From contig PLDE01000051.1 in the NCBI GenBank assembly GCA_003135035.1, forward strand, positions 1,555 through 9,168: a stretch of 7,614 nt of DNA, read 5' to 3'. The stretch comes from Candidatus Dormiibacterota bacterium (GTDB taxonomy: Bacteria > Chloroflexota > Dormibacteria > Aeolococcales > Bog-877). The position numbers and the translations under genes are program-made. How positions within the stretch are numbered: the stretch's first letter is position 1; each line of letters opens with the position of its first letter. This document shows, in pieces, positions 5,637-7,614 of the stretch. The notes below the pieces were generated by a model. The model saw only the letters and a program-made list of their open reading frames with translations, made no database searches and was not told the origin of the DNA.

Positions 5637-6176
5637 CTACTTGGCGGGCATCTTGGCCAGCAGGGAGCGCAGGTCGTCGGCGTGTTCCTCCTCTTCGGCG
5701 AGCAGGCCCTCCATCACCCGCCGCGTGGTGGGGTCCCCATTGGCCAGCCAGCGGATGATCTCCTGGTAGCTGGATACCGCAATCCGCTCGGCCACCAAGT
5801 CTTCTTTGATCATGTCAGTCAGGGAGGTGCCCTGCTTGTATTGGGTATGACTGCGCTTCCCCAGTACCTCGGGATTGAAGTCGGGTTCGCCACCAAGTTG
5901 GACGATCCGGGTGGCCACCTGATCCGCGTGGTTCCGCTCCTCGTTGGAGTACTCGAGGAAGGTCGCCTTGACCGAGTCACCGTCAATGCCTTCCGCCATG
6001 TAGTAGTGGCGCATATAGCGGAGCACGCAGACCAGCTCCGTGGCCAGCACCTCATTGAGGACCTTGATCACCCTCTCCTTGTCCGCCCCGTACGACGACG
6101 TGATCGGGCCTTCGTCGATATGCTCGCGTGCCTGCTTGCGGATGGTCTCGATCCGCATCACAAATTCGCCACTCAT
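5637..6176 (-). CDS. Bacterioferritin-like di-iron protein (ferritin-like superfamily)
   Basis: A 179-residue four-helix protein expected to oxidise Fe(II) at a di-iron centre and perhaps store iron in a cytosolic cage. The ferroxidase ligands line up with bacterioferritin: E47 in ATELVCVLRY, E80 and H83 in EERNH, E130 in DLVAER, and E162 and H165 in EEEEH. The stretch LGGEPDFNPE (94-103) is typical of the Bfr/ferritin-like group. The heme-ligand Met of bacterioferritin, one residue after the second Glu, is Arg81 here, so heme binding at that site is unlikely. An N-terminal segment of about 30 residues precedes the first helix, as I recall for a family of non-heme relatives. The ATG at 6176 is well supported by GGAGG 6 bases upstream (6183-6187). 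It follows the ferredoxin gene on the same strand after a gap of about 170 bases and precedes hpt. Fold firm, storage role inferred. Confidence 0.88.
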   Translation of the reverse strand: MSGEFVMRIETIRKQAREHIDEGPITSSYGADKERVIKVLNEVLATELVCVLRYMRHYYMAEGIDGDSVKATFLEYSNEERNHADQVATRIVQLGGEPDFNPEVLGKRSHTQYKQGTSLTDMIKEDLVAERIAVSSYQEIIRWLANGDPTTRRVMEGLLAEEEEHADDLRSLLAKMPAK

Positions 6177-6347
6177 CTCAGTCCTCCACTGGCTGGGTTG
6201 TCGTTAGCTTGGAGCAGGCTCGTCAGCTGGAATCCCAACTCCCCACTTCGGTCCACTCTAGGCCGAGACCACTGATCCTGCCCTCTCGACTAGAGCAATG
6301 CCGTCTTGGCCAAGGCAGGTAACTCCTCGCTCGATCGTCGGCGCCGT
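6177..6347 (-). promoter_or_regulatory. Upstream region of the ferritin-like gene
   Basis: This 171-base gap between the ferredoxin stop and the ferritin-like start probably carries the promoter of the latter, as its own strong GGAGG site suggests independent expression. I see no convincing -35/-10 pair and no recognisable DtxR/IdeR or Fur box. It contains the palindrome CTTGGCCAAG (6305-6314), the weak hairpin CTCT-CGACT-AGAG (6283-6295), and the pair CCTGCC/GGCAGG (6277-6282 and 6314-6319) that could enclose it. One of these could terminate the ferredoxin transcript, but none has a T-run. Confidence 0.3.
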
Positions 6348-6626
6348 CTACTTCCGCTGAGCGGCAGTTGGCGTTGCCGACCCGGGAGAGGATCTTGGGC
6401 ATGGAGGTGGCCGGCCGGTCGCGGGATCTGCCCGGAACGAGAGCGCCAGAGTAGGGCAGAAGGAAACGGCCCTTTGGGCGTGCTGGCGGAGAGGTGGGGA
6501 CACCGGTGCTTGATCCAGGATGGGGTAACCCCATTCGTCCAACTTGATCATCTCCGGTAGGAGTTCGGCGCAGATCCCATGACCGGCACAGGCGGTCGGG
6601 TCGATGCGCAAGTACTCGGGCTTCAT
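6348..6626 (-). CDS. Small ferredoxin with Cys-x2-His-x2-Cys ... Cys-Pro cluster motif
   Basis: A 92-residue soluble one-electron carrier. The cluster motif is C13-A-G-H16-G-I-C19 followed by C57-P58, with family-typical LRIDPTACAGHG and LDEWGYPIL between. His16 sits where a four-cysteine ferredoxin has its second Cys, as in actinobacterial ferredoxins that serve cytochromes P450. Those carry [3Fe-4S] or unusual [4Fe-4S] clusters. The conserved domain ends near residue 64; the last 28 residues are Pro/Ser/Arg-rich and contain one more Cys-Pro (76-77). I chose the ATG at 6626 because GGAGG (6634-6638) lies 7 bases upstream and because it overlaps the stop of the NuoF-like gene as ATGA. A GTG further upstream would only add unrelated residues from within that gene. 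The overlap indicates translational coupling, so the NuoF-like protein is the likely reductase of this ferredoxin. Domain call firm, cluster type inferred. Confidence 0.88.
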   Translation of the reverse strand: MKPEYLRIDPTACAGHGICAELLPEMIKLDEWGYPILDQAPVSPPLRQHAQRAVSFCPTLALSFRADPATGRPPPCPRSSPGSATPTAAQRK

Positions 6627-7614
6627 AGGACAGCCTCCCTTCGAGGCGTGACCGGCGCACTCGCCGACCCGGGTGCCAGGCAATGGCCCTTAGCGTGCAC
6701 GGCCAGCTCAGCTGCGAAGGTCAGAAGAACGCTCCGGGCAAATCGAACCGCGCCATCGGGGTGATGGCACGCGCCCCGGCCCTGGACGTCATCGCACCAC
6801 CTGAGAATTCGCGGGGGCAACTCCACAGAATAGGTTGTGGGATCGGCCACTCGCTCCAAGGCGCCCGCTATGGCGGAAAGGCCCATCACGCAGGGCCCGC
6901 ACTGGCCCGAGCTCTCGCCGGCCAGCCAGCGCAGCACCCAGGCTCCCTCTTGGAGTCCGCAGCGTTCGGGAGCCAGCACGGCCAGGACGCCGGCGCCCGG
7001 GGCGGCACCAAGAGCGGCCAGGTCAGCTCGGCAGAAACGGATCTCGAGCGCGCTCTGTGCAGAGATCCAGGTCCCGAAATAGCCTCCGACCAAGATTGCC
7101 TGGGCCGATTCGTCCCACCCGGCTGCCTCCAGAAGACTCGGAAACGGCGTACCCACCGCGATCTCATAGACTCCGGGTTGGGAGATGGCGCCGCTGACGG
7201 ACACCAGGGTCGAACCCGTTTCGCTCTCCAGCCCTACCGACCGGAACCACTTGGACCCGAATCGGGCGATCAGAGCGAGGTTGGCGAGGGTCTCCACGTT
7301 CTGGACCAGAGTCGGCCTTCCCGCCACCCCCTGCTCGAAAGGCCGAGGAGGCACCGGCCGTGGCTTCGACACCCCGCCGTCCACCCATGCGGTGAGCGCC
7401 GTCTCCTCGCCGGCCACGAAACCTCCGGGACTTACCAGCAATTCAACCTCCATCTCGTCCGGGAGTTGGGCGCGGCGCTCGAGAAGCGCCTCTCGGACGA
7501 CTGCCGGAGCCGCCCCGCGGTGGGGCAGGGCCAGTAGCAGGCGGTCGGCCCCGACCAATCGTCCGGCGAGCTGCAGACCGTCCAAGACCAGGTGCGGACG
7601 TCGGACGAGCAAGC
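6623..7614 (-). CDS. NuoF-like NADH-binding flavo/iron-sulfur protein, N-terminus outside the window
   Basis: The C-terminal 330 or so residues of a protein related to the 51-kDa NADH-binding subunit of complex I (NuoF), which carries NADH, FMN and one Fe-S cluster. Counting from the TTG at 7612, FVAGEETAL (65-73) and KPRPVPPRPF (83-92) are the NAD/FMN-domain signatures, and PTLVQNVETLANLALI (100-115) follows. An SLBB-type domain spans about 133-185. The Fe-S domain has SSGQCGPC (234-241) and GACHHPDGA (280-288). Complex I NuoF has Cys-x2-Cys-x2-Cys plus one distant Cys; here the first is Ser235, leaving C238, C241 and C282. I recall the same GQCGPC form in stand-alone actinobacterial NuoF-family proteins, so this may be normal for the group. 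The frame is open past the edge; the TTG is probably internal. Its stop overlaps the ferredoxin start (ATGA), and no other complex I subunit is seen, so it is probably a ferredoxin-linked NADH oxidoreductase. Confidence 0.85.
   Translation of the reverse strand, partial: LLVRRPHLVLDGLQLAGRLVGADRLLLALPHRGAAPAVVREALLERRAQLPDEMEVELLVSPGGFVAGEETALTAWVDGGVSKPRPVPPRPFEQGVAGRPTLVQNVETLANLALIARFGSKWFRSVGLESETGSTLVSVSGAISQPGVYEIAVGTPFPSLLEAAGWDESAQAILVGGYFGTWISAQSALEIRFCRADLAALGAAPGAGVLAVLAPERCGLQEGAWVLRWLAGESSGQCGPCVMGLSAIAGALERVADPTTYSVELPPRILRWCDDVQGRGACHHPDGAVRFARSVLLTFAAELAVHAKGHCLAPGSASAPVTPRREAVL

Noticed and set aside
6188..6347. Possible iron-responsive (DtxR/IdeR or Fur) operator upstream of the ferritin-like gene
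   Set aside because: Expected from the gene's role, but no sequence close to the TTAGGTTAG-type palindrome or an A/T-rich Fur box is present.
6223..6402. 59-codon minus-strand frame starting MPKILSRVGNANC behind the ferredoxin domain
   Set aside because: Its first codons have G/C third positions, but there is no ribosome site, composition drifts after about 15 codons, and it overlaps the ferredoxin tail. I could not support it as a gene.
6683..7537. 284-codon plus-strand open frame antisense to the NuoF-like gene
   Set aside because: The minus strand carries the NAD/FMN and Fe-S motifs; this frame has no coherent domain.

Overview
The window looks like a chromosomal segment from a high-GC actinobacterium. 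The evidence is strong G/C preference at third codon positions, frequent GTG/TTG starts, an M1 aminopeptidase, a DUF4395 protein, and a NuoF-like flavoprotein with the GQCGPC signature that I recall from actinobacterial genomes. A deep or uncultured lineage such as Acidimicrobiia is possible, but that is inference. I see no tRNA, rRNA, CRISPR array, insertion sequence or phage gene.

Layout, left to right. Positions 1-1654 hold plus-strand genes: the end of a small membrane-protein gene that may be frameshifted, closed by a strong hairpin at 261-296; a DUF4395 membrane protein with two Cys-x-x-Cys pairs (344-874); and a GNAT N-acetyltransferase (1019-1654) that may be read from a leaderless promoter. 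The rest is on the minus strand, read from right to left. It starts with a NuoF-like NADH/FMN/Fe-S protein cut by the window edge (6623-7614). Its stop overlaps the start of a small Cys-x2-His-x2-Cys ferredoxin (6348-6626). Next come a bacterioferritin-like di-iron protein (5637-6176), a hypoxanthine phosphoribosyltransferase (4767-5447), the frameshifted tail of what looks like an APC-family permease (4434-4624), and a zinc aminopeptidase of the M1/PepN family (1792-4437). The permease tail ends in an ATGA overlap with the aminopeptidase start. GNAT and pepN converge on a short gap without an obvious terminator.

How they may work together. NuoF-like protein plus ferredoxin is a credible electron-transfer pair: NADH to FMN to Fe-S to ferredoxin. 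The ferritin-like gene directly downstream suggests, as a hypothesis only, that the pair could reduce stored iron. Hpt (purine salvage) and PepN (peptide turnover) are housekeeping enzymes. The permease relic coupled to pepN suggests a former transporter-peptidase pair for peptide or amino-acid use.

Nothing here amounts to a clearly new defence or mobile system. The most unusual items are the permease relic fused by overlap to pepN, the multi-hairpin 190-bp gap between the ferritin-like gene and hpt, the NuoF/ferredoxin/ferritin neighbourhood with two Cys-poor Fe-S sites, and residue changes in normally conserved motifs (GAMES in PepN, Lys to Arg in Hpt).
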